This document shows, piece by piece, positions 1 through 7,707 of a stretch of 64,000 nucleotides of DNA. The notes under the pieces were generated by a model. That model was not told the origin of the DNA, searched no databases, and saw only the letters and a list, made by a program, of their open reading frames with translations. A program made the translations under genes and the position numbers. Positions within the stretch are counted from its first letter, which is position 1. Each line of letters begins with the position of its first letter. Source of the stretch: Oscillospiraceae bacterium (GTDB lineage: Bacteria > Bacillota > Clostridia > Oscillospirales > Oscillospiraceae); the NCBI GenBank assembly GCA_030625685.1, contig DAOUQJ010000003.1, forward strand, positions 124,001 to 188,000. Reading direction: 5' to 3'.

Positions 1-551
1 CCTGGAAGACCATCAGTTCTGCTGATAAATTCAGGATCACAACCCAAAATCATTTCACCTGCAAAAGGAATCAAATCAGAAATGGATTCAATGTTTAGCT
101 CTTCGGCAGTTTCACCTCTGACGGATAATACATATGTGTTATTCCAACCTAGAGGATTGAGCCAAGTAACACCATATTCTTCTTCAGAATGATTTTTAAC
201 AAAATCATAGGTTTCTTGAGTTCCGATAATTTCAGTTTGATCAAATAGACCACCATATGCTGTTCCTGTAAATTCGGCATACATGTCAACTTCATCGTTT
301 ACCAAAGCATTCCAACAAAGCATGCTTCCACCAAGTTCTGCAACTTCAGTTTCAAATCCTTTGGAATCTAAATAAACTGATAGTAGTTGACCTGTGATCC
401 TTTGCTCTGTGTAGTTTTTATGCGCAATTTTAATAACGTCAGCATTCGCTTGGTTATCATCACCCTCATCTGTTGCAGCTCCACAACCTGCCATAAAGAA
501 TAGTGTGCCCACAGCTAGTAATAATACGACCAACTTTTTCATAACTTTCAT
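1..551 (-). CDS. opuCC: OpuC-type osmoprotectant-binding lipoprotein (3' end off window)
   Basis: This CDS is missing from the ORF track because it runs off the left edge; I translated it from the complement. It opens MKVMKKLVVLLLAVGTLFF and has a lipobox (FMAGC), so it should be a lipid-anchored extracellular protein. The mature part reads KIAHKNYTEQRITGQLL, typical of the glycine betaine/carnitine/choline-binding OpuC/ProX-like family that captures compatible solutes. A strong RBS (GGAGGTAAAGAA) precedes the ATG. It follows the permease gene by 27 bp in the same operon. The C-terminus, and possibly a second permease gene, lie outside the window. The exact solute cannot be read from sequence. 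Confidence 0.88.
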   Translation of the reverse strand, partial: MKVMKKLVVLLLAVGTLFFMAGCGAATDEGDDNQANADVIKIAHKNYTEQRITGQLLSVYLDSKGFETEVAELGGSMLCWNALVNDEVDMYAEFTGTAYGGLFDQTEIIGTQETYDFVKNHSEEEYGVTWLNPLGWNNTYVLSVRGETAEELNIESISDLIPFAGEMILGCDPEFISRTDGLP

Positions 552-578
552 TTCTTTACCTCCATTTTATATAAAATA

Positions 579-1211
579 TTAATTTAACCCTTTTGAAGTA
601 AGCGCTTTCTCCAGAAGTCCCAAAAGAAAATCTGCTAAAAGTGCAAGAACTGCAGAGAAAATTGCACCCGTCAAAATCATCGGTTGGTTAAACATACTTA
701 ACCCTCTATAGATAAAGTCACCCAATCCGCCTGCCCCAATCATAGTGGCGATTGTTGTAACACCGATGCTTGTAACTGTTGCAATTCTAACACCACCCAT
801 AATAACTGAAATAGATAGTGGAACTTCAACTTTAAACATAATTTGTGCTTGTGACATACCCATACCCGTTGCTGCTTTAATTGTTGCTGGATTCACATTT
901 CTAATACCAATTAAAGTGTTTTTGATGATTGGTAAGAGTGCATATAAAAACAACGCAAAAATAGCTGGTTTAGAGCCTATTCCAAAAATGGGTAACGCAA
1001 AAGCAAATAGAGCAAGTGATGGAATCGTCTGAATGATATTCGCAATATTCAAAACAACATGAGATAATTTTTCGCGTTTTACAATAGAAAACCCTACGGG
1101 AATACCAACAAGACAGGCTAGAAATACGGCGGAAAATGACAAAGTAATATGCTCCATTGTTTTTGCCATGATTTCCGGAAAATTTTCTGTGATATAATTC
1201 AGTATTTCCAT
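579..1211 (-). CDS. opuCB: Osmoprotectant ABC transporter permease (OpuCB/ProW type)
   Basis: A 210-residue integral membrane protein with about five or six hydrophobic segments. It carries the binding-protein-dependent permease (EAA loop) region around AATGMGMSQAQIMFKVEVPL, which docks on the ATPase. Length and sequence match the short permeases of OpuC/OpuB-type glycine betaine, carnitine or choline importers. The gene starts 2 bp after the stop of the ATPase gene and is followed by the binding lipoprotein, giving the usual ATPase-permease-binding protein order. OpuC systems normally have a second permease; none is visible here, so it may lie beyond the left edge. Confidence 0.9.
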   Translation of the reverse strand: MEILNYITENFPEIMAKTMEHITLSFSAVFLACLVGIPVGFSIVKREKLSHVVLNIANIIQTIPSLALFAFALPIFGIGSKPAIFALFLYALLPIIKNTLIGIRNVNPATIKAATGMGMSQAQIMFKVEVPLSISVIMGGVRIATVTSIGVTTIATMIGAGGLGDFIYRGLSMFNQPMILTGAIFSAVLALLADFLLGLLEKALTSKGLN

Positions 1212-1213
1212 CC

Positions 1214-2353
1214 TTAATACTCCTCACTCTTAGGTATAATTTGACTTAAAACATTAAGAATACTTGTATTAGTTATCATACCAATTAAGTTATCATTTTC
1301 ATCTACAACTGGACTAAATTTGATATCATGTTCGTCACGAATACTAATCACTTCAGACAGAGCCATCTCTTTAGGTATCTTAATGACATCTTTTTTCATA
1401 ATGTCTTTCATTTTAACTGAATGATCTGTTAAACCTGAAAAACGGTTAGAACCAACAATGCCCAATAGCGTATTTTTTTTGCCATCAACTTTATCTACAA
1501 CTGCCACAACGGTTGTGTTACCTTTTTTCATCATTTCAATGGCTTGCATAATAGTACGGTTTGGATTGATCTCAACAACATTTTTGTTCATGATGTCTTC
1601 AGCTTTGAGCATGTCTGGTGTTTTCCAGAGTCTGTCTTTCCCAACAAACTCTTCTACAAATTCATTTTTAGGATTTTTTAGAATATCGTCAGGCGTATCA
1701 AACTGAATAATTTTCCCGTCTTGCATCACAGCAATTCTATCACCTAACTTTATTGCTTCACCAATATCATGTGTGACAAAGACAATTGTTTTATCTAATT
1801 CATCATGCAATCTCAAAAGCTCATCTTGCAATTGACCTCTTGTGATTGGATCAAGCGCTGAAAATGGCTCGTCCATAAGAATAATATCAGGTTCATTTGC
1901 TAGTGCTCTAGCTACACCCACACGTTGCTGTTGACCACCTGAAAGTTCTTTTGGATACCGTTTTGAGTATTGCTCATATGGCAGTCCAACCATTTCCATC
2001 AGTTCAACGGTCTTATTGTGAATATCCGTTTTATTTTTTTTACATAACAAAGGAACAGTGGAGATGTTTTCTTCAATCGTTTTGTGAGGAAATAATCCAA
2101 CATGTTGAATAACATACCCAATATTCCTACGCAGTTCATTTTTATTTACATTTTTTGTGTTTTCACCATTGATTATAATTTCACCTTTTGTCGGTTCAAT
2201 CAATCGATTTAACATCTGCATGGTTGTAGTTTTACCACATCCACTTTCGCCTACAAGTACGATTAATTCGCCTTTTTGAATGGTCATATTTAAATCTTCA
2301 ATAACATTTGTCTTACCATCATATGACTTATAGACATTTCGTAATTCTACCAT
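1214..2353 (-). CDS. opuCA: Osmoprotectant ABC transporter ATPase with CBS pair (OpuCA)
   Basis: The 379-residue ATP-binding subunit energises uptake of compatible solutes. It shows Walker A GESGCGKTT (35-43), signature LSGGQQQ (137-143), Walker B ILMDEP (158-163) and switch His in VTHD (about 195). Residues from about 250 to 375 form two CBS repeats, which in OpuA/OpuC-type ATPases sense ionic strength or cyclic-di-AMP; that role is family knowledge. The start is supported by GGAGGCACT before ATG. It is first in a minus-strand operon with a good sigma-A promoter upstream (2382-2410). Confidence 0.93.
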   Translation of the reverse strand: MVELRNVYKSYDGKTNVIEDLNMTIQKGELIVLVGESGCGKTTTMQMLNRLIEPTKGEIIINGENTKNVNKNELRRNIGYVIQHVGLFPHKTIEENISTVPLLCKKNKTDIHNKTVELMEMVGLPYEQYSKRYPKELSGGQQQRVGVARALANEPDIILMDEPFSALDPITRGQLQDELLRLHDELDKTIVFVTHDIGEAIKLGDRIAVMQDGKIIQFDTPDDILKNPKNEFVEEFVGKDRLWKTPDMLKAEDIMNKNVVEINPNRTIMQAIEMMKKGNTTVVAVVDKVDGKKNTLLGIVGSNRFSGLTDHSVKMKDIMKKDVIKIPKEMALSEVISIRDEHDIKFSPVVDENDNLIGMITNTSILNVLSQIIPKSEEY

Positions 2354-2871
2354 AGTGCCTCCTTGTTTTATGTTGGAACAGTAAATAAATTAAGTACAAG
2401 CTATTGTCAACATAATATTTTTTGCAACAAAAACAGTGAAATATATCCAACTGTTTAAGAATCAAATTATTGAACTTTATATCTTCAATTACACTAAAAG
2501 TGAATCAAATATTACTCAAAAAACCATACAATTTATTACTTTAAAATTCTATTTGTTATATTTGTTGTCTTTCCTATACCAAACAAAAAGTAACAACATA
2601 ATTATACAGACAAGTTGTTGATTTGTAAAGTTGTTTATGCTTTGTTGTATATTATGCTTTAAAACTAAAATTAATTGATGAATAATTTATTCACTAAAAC
2701 GAATAAATAGGTAATAAATGTAATTGTATAAATTTTTCAGCTAGTTTCTTTTATGTATAATTTTAATTATATAGTTAATAATATAGCGCAGATGACTATT
2801 TTGAGTATGCTACATTTCTCCATAAACTATACTTAATTTTACCGCTGAATCAAACCAAAAAGGAGTCACTT
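2354..2871. other. 518-bp divergent intergenic region, no gene seen
   Basis: This very A+T-rich stretch separates the divergent opuC operon and the orphan binding-protein gene. It contains the opuC promoter at its left end and the RBS AAGGAGTC of the plus-strand gene at its right end. A 61-codon ORF (2436-2621) lies here but is low-complexity, lacks an RBS and is not called. Around 2610-2660 there is a TTGT-rich stretch of unknown meaning. No RNA gene was recognised. Confidence 0.5.
2382..2410 (-). promoter_or_regulatory. Sigma-A-type promoter for the opuC operon
   Basis: On the minus strand TTGACA (2410-2405) is followed by a 17-bp spacer and TATTTA (2387-2382). It lies about 30 bp upstream of the opuCA start codon and points into the operon. 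Confidence 0.6.
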
Positions 2872-3753
2872 ATGAAACAAAAGATAGGCATATTTTTCTT
2901 TGTTGTGCTGTTGTGCCCAATATTATTTCAATGTTGTAATTCAAAGTCTTCAATGCAATGCAATTCTACTACAGAGTATACAAATGAAGTTATATTGGGT
3001 TATGGCAATTGGGCGGATTCTTCTGCTAGTTCGCATTTATTGAAAGCGGTCATAGAAAAATATTATAATGCTCCTGTGCGTTTAGAAGTGATGGATGCCA
3101 ATCAACTTTGGGAAAATGTCGCAAATGGAGAGATTGACTTTATGGCTTCGGCCTGGTTACCCAACACACAAAAAAATTATGCTAGGCAGTTCGCTGATTC
3201 GGTCGTGATTCTAGGTCCTTACTTCACGAATGCAAAAATCGGTTTAGTGGTGCCTTCTTATGTAAACATTGATACCATTTATGAATTGGAAACAGATGCA
3301 GAAAAGTTTGATTATCAAATTGTAGGAATAGACCCTGGCGCTGGAATTATGTACCGTACCATTACTGCGAAATCAGAATATAAGCTTAAAAATCTAACCC
3401 TAATTCAAGGCAGTGATTTAAAAATGACAAATGCTTTGGAAGACGCATATGAAGACGAAAAGTGGATTGTCGTAACAGGTTGGAATCCTCATTGGATATT
3501 TGACAAAATGGATTTAAAGTATCTAGAAGATCCCTTAGGGGTATTTGGCTCATCTGAACAAATCAATATCATAACACAACTACAATTTGCGAGCGAATAT
3601 CCAAAAATCAATAAATTTCTAGAAAATTTCCAATTGAATTCAGAGGAGTACCAATCTCTGATTAGAATGATGGAAGAATACGAAGACAAAAATGAAGCTG
3701 CAAACATTTGGATTGAGAAAAACAAAGATACTGTTGAAAGTTGGATTCGTTAA
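2872..3753 (+). CDS. Orphan glycine betaine-type substrate-binding lipoprotein
   Basis: A 293-residue secreted lipoprotein with a hydrophobic signal and lipobox (ILFQCC, Cys21). The body belongs to the OpuAC/ProX-type periplasmic-binding fold: it begins ILGYGNWADSSASSHLL, has the ASAWLPNTQKNYAR stretch typical of betaine-binding proteins, and contains many Trp residues of the kind that form aromatic boxes around quaternary amines. It differs in family from the OpuCC lipoprotein across the divergent promoter region. No permease or ATPase gene accompanies it. It may feed the neighbouring OpuC importer or act as a sensor; that is inference. RBS AAGGAGTC supports the ATG. Confidence 0.85.
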   Translation: MKQKIGIFFFVVLLCPILFQCCNSKSSMQCNSTTEYTNEVILGYGNWADSSASSHLLKAVIEKYYNAPVRLEVMDANQLWENVANGEIDFMASAWLPNTQKNYARQFADSVVILGPYFTNAKIGLVVPSYVNIDTIYELETDAEKFDYQIVGIDPGAGIMYRTITAKSEYKLKNLTLIQGSDLKMTNALEDAYEDEKWIVVTGWNPHWIFDKMDLKYLEDPLGVFGSSEQINIITQLQFASEYPKINKFLENFQLNSEEYQSLIRMMEEYEDKNEAANIWIEKNKDTVESWIR

Positions 3754-3764
3754 TAAAAATACAA

Positions 3765-3801
3765 AAACCTCCCTCACAGCAATGAGCCAAGAGGGAGGTT
3801 T
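3765..3801 (-). terminator. Rho-independent terminator after the Cys-rich gene
   Basis: AAACCTCCCTC (3765-3775) pairs perfectly with GAGGGAGGTTT (3791-3801). The T run follows the hairpin on the minus strand, downstream of the 3831-4061 gene. It may also stop plus-strand transcripts from the binding-protein gene ending at 3753. Confidence 0.8.
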
Positions 3802-3830
3802 ATTAAACCCATTATAATGCATTGTAACTA

Positions 3831-4061
3831 TTACACACAGTTGCACCAGCGTTGTTTTTTTGCGCACCAATGAAAATTATAACAACACCAATATTGTCGT
3901 CCTGGATACTTATTATAAACACAACAAATCCAACATCGTCTGCTTTTACAATAATAGTAACAATAACAGCATCGGAAACACGAGCCAATATTCCAGTAAT
4001 AGCAACAATAACAGAAGCACCTATCACTAGGACACCAATATCTTCGCCAACAACAGCGCAT
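3831..4061 (-). CDS. Cys/Tyr/Trp-rich 76-residue protein, possible spore coat component
   Basis: I do not recognise a family. The 76 residues hold 20 Cys, 12 Tyr and 7 Trp, about half of the protein, plus many Arg, in clusters such as CYCCYYW and CCYCYYYC. Signal peptide and membrane segments are absent. Three overlapping ORFs exist here, but only this frame has a consensus RBS at correct spacing (AAAGGAGG, about 7 bp before ATG). It is a complete transcription unit, with a CATANNNTA-type promoter element upstream and a terminator downstream. Such composition fits disulfide- and dityrosine-crosslinked layers of spore coat or exosporium, or a metal-binding protein. Function is inference. Confidence 0.7.
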   Translation of the reverse strand: MRCCWRRYWCPSDRCFCYCCYYWNIGSCFRCCYCYYYCKSRRCWICCVYNKYPGRQYWCCYNFHWCAKKQRWCNCV

Positions 4062-4114
4062 AGTATACCCTCCTTTCCTGGATATGTATAGCTATGTCTG
4101 TCTTGTAGATAGTT

Positions 4115-4143
4115 TAGTATATGCTCTGAAACGGATTTAGTGT
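4115..4143 (-). promoter_or_regulatory. Sporulation-like (sigma-K/E) promoter for the Cys-rich gene
   Basis: The minus strand reads GACA, 17 bp, then CATATACTA, matching the sigma-K pattern AC-N16/17-CATANNNTA. A sigma-A reading (TTGACA, TATACT) is possible but would need a 19-bp spacer, longer than optimal. The element lies about 55 bp upstream of the start codon. Confidence 0.45.
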
Positions 4144-4202
4144 CAAGGTATTATTGGGGAACTATCATTGTTAATTCATTTCAAAAAGTCACTAAAACTT
4201 AA

Positions 4203-4334
4203 TTAATTCATATTTTTATTGCAATCACTACAATTAAATATTTGATTTGTCGATTTTAGATTCCACTTAGAAAATCTGTTTTCACCATGCTTCTTTACAA
4301 CCATTCCGTCATCACAAGCAATTGTAATTTTCAT
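4203..4334 (-). CDS. 43-residue ORF resembling the N-terminus of NifX/NifB-type proteins, probably truncated
   Basis: This ORF is too short for the track. It begins MKITIACDDGMVVKKHGENR, similar to the conserved start of the dinitrogenase iron-molybdenum cofactor-type family (MKIAIA-DD-G-V--HFG). Those proteins are about 100-120 residues, whereas this one stops after an unrelated FNCSDCNKNMN tail. The RBS is weak (AAAAAGAAA). It could be a decayed remnant or a chance ORF. It lies in the otherwise empty 4062-4406 interval between the Cys-rich gene and the MBL-fold gene; nothing else was recognised there apart from the promoter at 4115-4143. Confidence 0.3.
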   Translation of the reverse strand: MKITIACDDGMVVKKHGENRFSKWNLKSTNQIFNCSDCNKNMN

Positions 4335-4406
4335 GAAGCGAATTTCTTTTTGCTATACTAACAGCTTGCCCTATAAATCTATATTTTGAAGCATGTGCAT
4401 AACAGA

Positions 4407-5231
4407 TTATATGCTAATCACACGCCCAGTCGATAGATATTGAATCTGATTTCCCATTAAAGTCTCCAGCCGTGTGAAAGATTCCATTCCTGTACAGTGA
4501 CAAGTGTAATATTGTGCACCAGTTTGTTTGAGATGTTTTGCTAAGCTTTCTATAAATTCAGAAGATTCATTCGCATTGGTTGAACGATTATATAAATGAA
4601 ATCCTCCAATAACGTGCGTTGGATAGAAGCCAAATTTATGTTTAAAGTGCTCAACAATATTAACAATTCCCTTATGTGCACAACCAGCTACTAGAATAGT
4701 GTTCTTATTCTCTATTATCACTAAATTCTGTTCATGCGTAAAATCATCTAGCGCAAGAACACCATCAACTTCTTTAAATAAAAATTGATTTCCAGTTGGA
4801 TTCAGCTGTTTGGATTCTACTTTTGAAAAGAGAAATAGTTCATCGTCAATTTGCATTTCTTTTCCAACGAATTGAAATCTACTGTTCGGTAGTAAGTTTT
4901 TATTCAAACCAATGTACTGCTTTTTACCATCCATCTTTTCAGAATAATAATCTCCAAATGCATGCTCATTCATATAGATTGATGCAGTTTGGTTAAGCGC
5001 TAAAAACTCTTTCAAACCACCTCCGTGGTCATAATGCCCATGAGAAAGAATAGACAGATCAATGTCTTCCAATCTAACATCCATATTGCGTGCATTTTCT
5101 TTGAATAGCGCACTAGCTCCAGTATCAAATAAAATTTTATGGTTTGAAGTCTCAATATACAAACTAAGTCCATGCTCACAAGAAAGGGTTTCGAAAAGAC
5201 TGGTATTTTCAACTAAGGTTTTAATAATCAT
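4407..5231 (-). CDS. Metallo-beta-lactamase-fold hydrolase
   Basis: A 274-residue cytoplasmic protein with the MBL metal-binding motif HGHYDHGGG (His64, His66, Asp68, His69) and later conserved His positions in AGCAHKGIVN and IGGFHLY. This pattern matches the MBL subfamily often annotated as 7,8-dihydropterin-6-yl-methyl-4-(beta-D-ribofuranosyl)aminobenzene 5'-phosphate synthase-like, widespread in Clostridia and archaea. The real substrate is unknown. It is a single minus-strand gene, not obviously linked to its neighbours. A CHCTG motif near the C-terminus is typical of the subfamily. Confidence 0.85.
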   Translation of the reverse strand: MIIKTLVENTSLFETLSCEHGLSLYIETSNHKILFDTGASALFKENARNMDVRLEDIDLSILSHGHYDHGGGLKEFLALNQTASIYMNEHAFGDYYSEKMDGKKQYIGLNKNLLPNSRFQFVGKEMQIDDELFLFSKVESKQLNPTGNQFLFKEVDGVLALDDFTHEQNLVIIENKNTILVAGCAHKGIVNIVEHFKHKFGFYPTHVIGGFHLYNRSTNANESSEFIESLAKHLKQTGAQYYTCHCTGMESFTRLETLMGNQIQYLSTGRVISI

Positions 5232-5360
5232 AATTTTGTTTGTATGCTCCTTCAGTTGTCATTCATATTTTAAATTTACTTATTCATTAAGTGGGATTTA
5301 TCATGAATAAACTATAAACCTATTCTCTCAACAATTCAATAACAAATGTTATAATCATAA

Positions 5361-5398
5361 AAAGAGAGCACTACTAATTCTCAAGTAGTGCTCTCTTT
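5361..5398 (-). terminator. Terminator of the efflux operon, overlapping the last codons
   Basis: AAAGAGAGCACTACT (5361-5375) and AGTAGTGCTCTCTTT (5384-5398) form a perfect 15-bp stem with an 8-nt loop. The minus-strand gene ending at 5381 has its final codons and stop inside the stem. Confidence 0.85.
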
Positions 5399-6556
5399 TT
5401 GCATCTTAGTATTTAAAGAAAGTTTATCATGATTATTATCATATGCTCTTTTATATAACCGAGCACCTATCACTAAATAAATACAACCATAGAGTGTAAT
5501 GTGTAATATGGAAGGGATCACAGTATAAATATCCCTTCCTTTCACAAGGATTTCTTGTAGTGGTTTAGCATAGCTGATTAGTGGCCATGTAAATTTTATA
5601 AAAAACACAAAAAGATCTGGCATTTGACTGACGGGCCATACGCAACCACTGGCAACAAAAGTAGGTAACGACAACATAAAAGAAAATTGTGTGTACCGTT
5701 CTCTGTTTTTTGTTAACGCTGCTAGAATAAGCGTTGGTCCTGTGAGCGAAAAGAGAAATAATATGCTAAAGATTAAAGGAAAGAAAATGTTCCCCTGTAT
5801 TGGAACGTGATAAGCATAGCGCACCGTAATAAAGCAAAAAAGAAAAGACGGAAGAAATGTTGTAATAATTGATGCTGCAACTGCTAATGATTTCATTCTT
5901 ACATTTTCTGTAGATAAATAATGGTGTTCTTGCGTTAGCATTGAACCCATACCCGACAAAAACAGTTGCTGGAAAAAGACGGCTACAAAACATATAATCA
6001 AATAGCTCATATAAGTCATGAGTGGGTCAAATAGCATTCTATCCCCAATATTAATTATTTTTGCAATTTGTGTAGAAGTATAAGGCGTCAAACCTTTGGC
6101 TTCTAACAATTTTATTTCTACTCCCGCAGAAACGGTTTTAATAATAGATGCTGCTTGAGCATATGCATTATTTGCCATGACCAAATTAGTACCATCAGTG
6201 ATAAATAGAACATTAATAGATTGAGAACGTCTCACATTCTTTTCTAAATCTTTCGGAATGATTATACCAGCACTAACTTGACCTGATTCTATTAATGCTA
6301 AGAGGTCATTTTTGGTATTGGGGTAATTTGATACTATAAATCGCTCATTTGTTGCAAAGTAATCTACAATCATTCTACTCGTTTGCGTGTTATCCGCATC
6401 AATTACTGCAATTTCTATGTCTTTTACACTGTCATTGACATAGACACCACCAATAAACACCGTAAGAAACATTGGTCCAATAAACACCAAAATCAATAGA
6501 CCTCGGTTTTTAAAAATTGATGGAAAAAGTCTTCGGTAAGCGTCAAAAAACTTCAT
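5381..6556 (-). CDS. ABC-2-type membrane protein, second of pair
   Basis: This 391-residue protein has an N-terminal membrane segment (about 20-40), a long extracytoplasmic domain (IAVIDADNTQTSRMIVDYF and following), then about five C-terminal membrane segments. This is the architecture of ABC2_membrane_3 (YbhR/YbhS-like) export permeases. It overlaps the paralogous upstream gene by 14 bp, so the two are probably translationally coupled and form a heterodimer. No ATPase gene is present in the operon. It is the last gene, with a strong terminator at its stop codon. Drug or lipid export is a family inference; the substrate is unknown. Confidence 0.85.
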   Translation of the reverse strand: MKFFDAYRRLFPSIFKNRGLLILVFIGPMFLTVFIGGVYVNDSVKDIEIAVIDADNTQTSRMIVDYFATNERFIVSNYPNTKNDLLALIESGQVSAGIIIPKDLEKNVRRSQSINVLFITDGTNLVMANNAYAQAASIIKTVSAGVEIKLLEAKGLTPYTSTQIAKIINIGDRMLFDPLMTYMSYLIICFVAVFFQQLFLSGMGSMLTQEHHYLSTENVRMKSLAVAASIITTFLPSFLFCFITVRYAYHVPIQGNIFFPLIFSILFLFSLTGPTLILAALTKNRERYTQFSFMLSLPTFVASGCVWPVSQMPDLFVFFIKFTWPLISYAKPLQEILVKGRDIYTVIPSILHITLYGCIYLVIGARLYKRAYDNNHDKLSLNTKMQKESTT

Positions 6557-7697
6557 TCATTTCATTCCCATTCTCTTTTTTATCTGTAATATAAATTACC
6601 AGTTCACCTAGGATAGTAAAAGCAGCTCCAAATCCTATCAAGTATAAAATATCAGAAGAGAAATCTTGCACTGTAATGCCTTTTAAATAGATATCTCGAA
6701 ATTGGTTCACAAAATGAGCAAAGGGAACATATTCCGCAAACGCCCTATATCCTACAGGCATAGAAATGAGGGGCCAAGTGCTACCAGCCATGATGGAATT
6801 TGGAATAAATGCTATGCCACATGCCACAACTGCAATTTGTTTACTTGGAAACAACAAAGATATAATTAATCCAAAGGAAGAAACCGCAATGCATAGCGAA
6901 GCAATTAAAATAAGTGCGTCTATAATACTACCTTCAAATGGTAGACCAAACAAAAACACCTGAAAAAACATGCAAATAAAAAAAGATGCAATTCCCATTA
7001 CACTATATGCCAGTACTTTTGAAGTGAAATACCCTTTTCGTTTGATTCTATCAAGCATATAGATGTTATGGTCGATTCCTAAAGCGACTGAAAGAGCCAA
7101 AGCAGATTGAATACAGCCAGCTAAAAAAATAGGTGCTAGAAATTTTTCATAACTTTTATTTTCATTATATAAGGAGACATGTTGAAAAGAAAACATATTC
7201 AAAATTTTTAACGCATTATCTTCTGAAATTCCTAAACGAGCAGAGATTTGTTTCATAGATATCGCTGCTTTATAGGTCAGTAATATTTCTGTTGCTTTTG
7301 ACTTCGCAGTTCCTGTAAGTGACATATGTGACCCGTCATATACCATGAGCACTGAGGGTGATTGCATGGTGACAATATCTTCGTAAAAACCCTCGTGAAT
7401 GACTAATCCCATGCGTACTTTACTATTTTTCATCATTTCTTCTAATTCCGTTTCTGTATTCAGATATTGGGTTACAGAAAATATTTCATTACTATCAAAT
7501 GACTCAATCAAATCTCGGCTCAACTCTGAATTGTCACGATCAATCACAGCCATAGGAATGTTAGTAAGTGTTTCATCGTTCAATTCAATTCCAAGCATAA
7601 AGGTTACAAAAAGAGGTAATATGAACAATATGATAAGTACCATGATGTTACGTTGAAAGAGTGATTTTAGTTCATTTTTAAATGTTTTTTTTAACAT
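6543..7697 (-). CDS. ABC-2-type membrane protein, first of pair
   Basis: The 384-residue paralogue of the following gene has the same layout: a membrane segment near residues 18-36, a large extracytoplasmic region beginning IPMAVIDRDNSELSRDLIESF, then a C-terminal membrane bundle including VALGIDHNIYMLDRIKRKG. It belongs to the ABC2_membrane_3 family (YbhS/YbhR, YadH type). It lies 10 bp downstream of the HlyD-type gene. In E. coli ybhGFSR a comparable pair works with an ATPase (YbhF), but none is encoded here, so the ATPase is elsewhere or this is an ATPase-independent subtype. Confidence 0.85.
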   Translation of the reverse strand: MLKKTFKNELKSLFQRNIMVLIILFILPLFVTFMLGIELNDETLTNIPMAVIDRDNSELSRDLIESFDSNEIFSVTQYLNTETELEEMMKNSKVRMGLVIHEGFYEDIVTMQSPSVLMVYDGSHMSLTGTAKSKATEILLTYKAAISMKQISARLGISEDNALKILNMFSFQHVSLYNENKSYEKFLAPIFLAGCIQSALALSVALGIDHNIYMLDRIKRKGYFTSKVLAYSVMGIASFFICMFFQVFLFGLPFEGSIIDALILIASLCIAVSSFGLIISLLFPSKQIAVVACGIAFIPNSIMAGSTWPLISMPVGYRAFAEYVPFAHFVNQFRDIYLKGITVQDFSSDILYLIGFGAAFTILGELVIYITDKKENGNEMNEVF

Positions 7698-7707
7698 AAG
7701 TCACCTT

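Noticed and set aside
2436-2621. 61-codon plus-strand ORF in the opuC divergent region
   Set aside because: Low-complexity sequence, no RBS and no family resemblance.
3812-4027. ORF MIGASVIVAITGILAR in the frame overlapping the Cys-rich gene
   Set aside because: It begins at GTG without an RBS, whereas the Cys-rich frame has AAAGGAGG at correct spacing.
3852-4091. Plus-strand ORF of 79 codons opposite the Cys-rich gene
   Set aside because: No RBS, low-complexity Thr/Ile-rich translation; a shadow of the repetitive TGT/TAT codons on the other strand.
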